Assembly (NCBI GenBank): GCA_947646735.1
Contig: CANTFK010000343.1
Span: 186,001-250,000, forward strand
Direction: 5' to 3'
DNA: 64,000 nt
Source: Peronospora farinosa
Lineage: Eukaryota; Oomycota; Peronosporomycetes; Peronosporales; Peronosporaceae
How positions within the stretch are numbered: the first letter of the stretch is position 1; each line of letters opens with the position of its first letter. Positions 63,401 to 64,000 of this stretch are shown piece by piece. Under the pieces are notes generated by a model that saw nothing but the letters and a program-made list of their open reading frames with translations, made no database searches and was not told where the DNA came from. The position numbers and the translations under genes were made by a program.

Positions 63401-64000
63401 ATGGAATCTGTGGGGTCAACCCATGATGAATACGACCCAGATGACTTGGCGTTCACGATGACCTCAGCGCGAGCGACTGTGGCCGCGGCTACGGCAGGAG
63501 GACCCCCTACTGTTGTTCCACACATTAGGGTATCGGCCTCGTCGGATCTGAAGGAATTTGGCGGAAGGGACCACGATGAAGATCGTGCCAGAAGCTGGAG
63601 CACTAAGGTAAAGACGGCTTTCCTCCGAGACCAGGCACCAGACAGCGAGAAGTGTCTCATTTTTGGGTCCCTGCTCACGGGTCCAGCTCAGAATTGGTAT
63701 CGACAGCTAGGTCGAACGGTACGCGTCGATTGGAAGCTGCTTCTGCGAGAGTTCCAAGCACAATTTTGCGGCTTGGGGGTGTCGGTGGCCCGACAATATT
63801 ATCACGCCAGAAAGAGAGCCGATGAGTCACCCTTAGAATATTTGTACCGTTTGAACGTTGCAGGGCTCAGGGCCAAGCTAGATATTAAGGGTGGGCCCCC
63901 CAGTGTAAAGCGTAACACGTGGATCATTACGTGGAGACCTTGGATGATCGAGAATTAGCGGACCAGCTTACATTGCTCAGACTTTCTGATGCAGATGACC
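63401..64000 (+). pseudogene. gag: Element 7 gag core, one-base deletion, runs off the window
   Basis: From ATG 63401: MESVGSTHDEYDPDDLAFTM, then the retrotransposon gag domain LKEFGGRDHDEDRARSWSTK, KCLIFGSLLTGPAQNWYRQL, LLREFQAQFCGLGVSVARQY and DESPLEYLYRLNVAGLRAKL. A missing base near 63912 (compare element 5, 41604) sends the frame to TAG at 63956-63958; the correct frame continues with ELADQLTLLRLSDADD to the end of the window. Confidence 0.8.

Larger units (their letters stand above)
61406..64000 (+). mobile_element. Element 7: Ty3/Gypsy element running off the window
   Basis: A better copy of the element 5 family: leader (61406-62122), a long gag-region frame (62123-63328), a second frame with the gag core (63401-63958), and further gag sequence to the window end. 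The leader parallels 39176-39840 closely. No LTR could be delimited with confidence. Confidence 0.78.

Noticed and set aside
1..64000. CRISPR arrays, bacterial operons, rRNA genes, origins
   Set aside because: No regularly spaced direct repeats with unique spacers, no Shine-Dalgarno-led gene clusters and no rRNA sequence were seen; the content is eukaryotic.

Overview
The window looks like nuclear DNA of a plant-associated oomycete in the Peronosporales (Phytophthora or a downy mildew; I cannot separate these). The evidence is a Crinkler (CRN) effector gene with the N-terminal LYLAK-type motif, a TATA/initiator promoter of oomycete type, compact genes with few introns, and Ty3/Gypsy retrotransposons with chromodomains. 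No bacterial operons, CRISPR arrays, rRNA or convincing tRNA genes were seen.

Bases 1-15,700 are the gene-bearing part. In order: the 3' end of an Arp3 gene (+, cut by the window edge), a short-chain L-threonine 3-dehydrogenase (-), a double Myb/SANT telobox-type DNA-binding protein with a 41-residue glutamine run (+), a small PH-like domain protein (+), and an 814-codon Crinkler with a P-loop NTPase and a restriction-endonuclease-like C-terminus (+). Long AT-rich intergenic stretches separate them.

Bases 15,726-64,000 are a nest of LTR retrotransposons. Two are complete with perfect 5-bp target duplications: element 1 (15,726-23,710, +, TSD GAGCA) and element 2 (26,084-34,210, -, TSD CCTAT). 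Element 2 lies inside a decayed relative of element 1. Element 3 (34,226-37,155, +) is a 5' fragment. Element 5 (about 37,440-53,330, +) is an old copy split by element 4 (43,321-50,868, -), which landed inside its reverse transcriptase, and by solo LTRs of another family (LTR-X). Element 6 (55,482-61,111, +) has lost its 3' end. Element 7 (61,406 to the window end, +) is a better-preserved relative of element 5. All pol genes carry stops or frameshifts, so none appears autonomous as read.

The most interesting signals are inside the retrotransposons. Three separate elements (1, 2 and 4) carry a long reading frame on the strand opposite to gag-pol, between or overlapping the 3' end of pol and the 3' LTR, each ending in a coiled-coil/basic tail. 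Element 4 also has an unrecognised sense frame that ends at the polypurine tract and starts six bases from the antisense ATG. Four elements share a GC-rich hairpin (CAGTAGG...CCTACTG) at the gag/pol junction, which in two of them contains the gag stop codon. All four elements with a protease-RT linker carry short tandem peptide repeats there.
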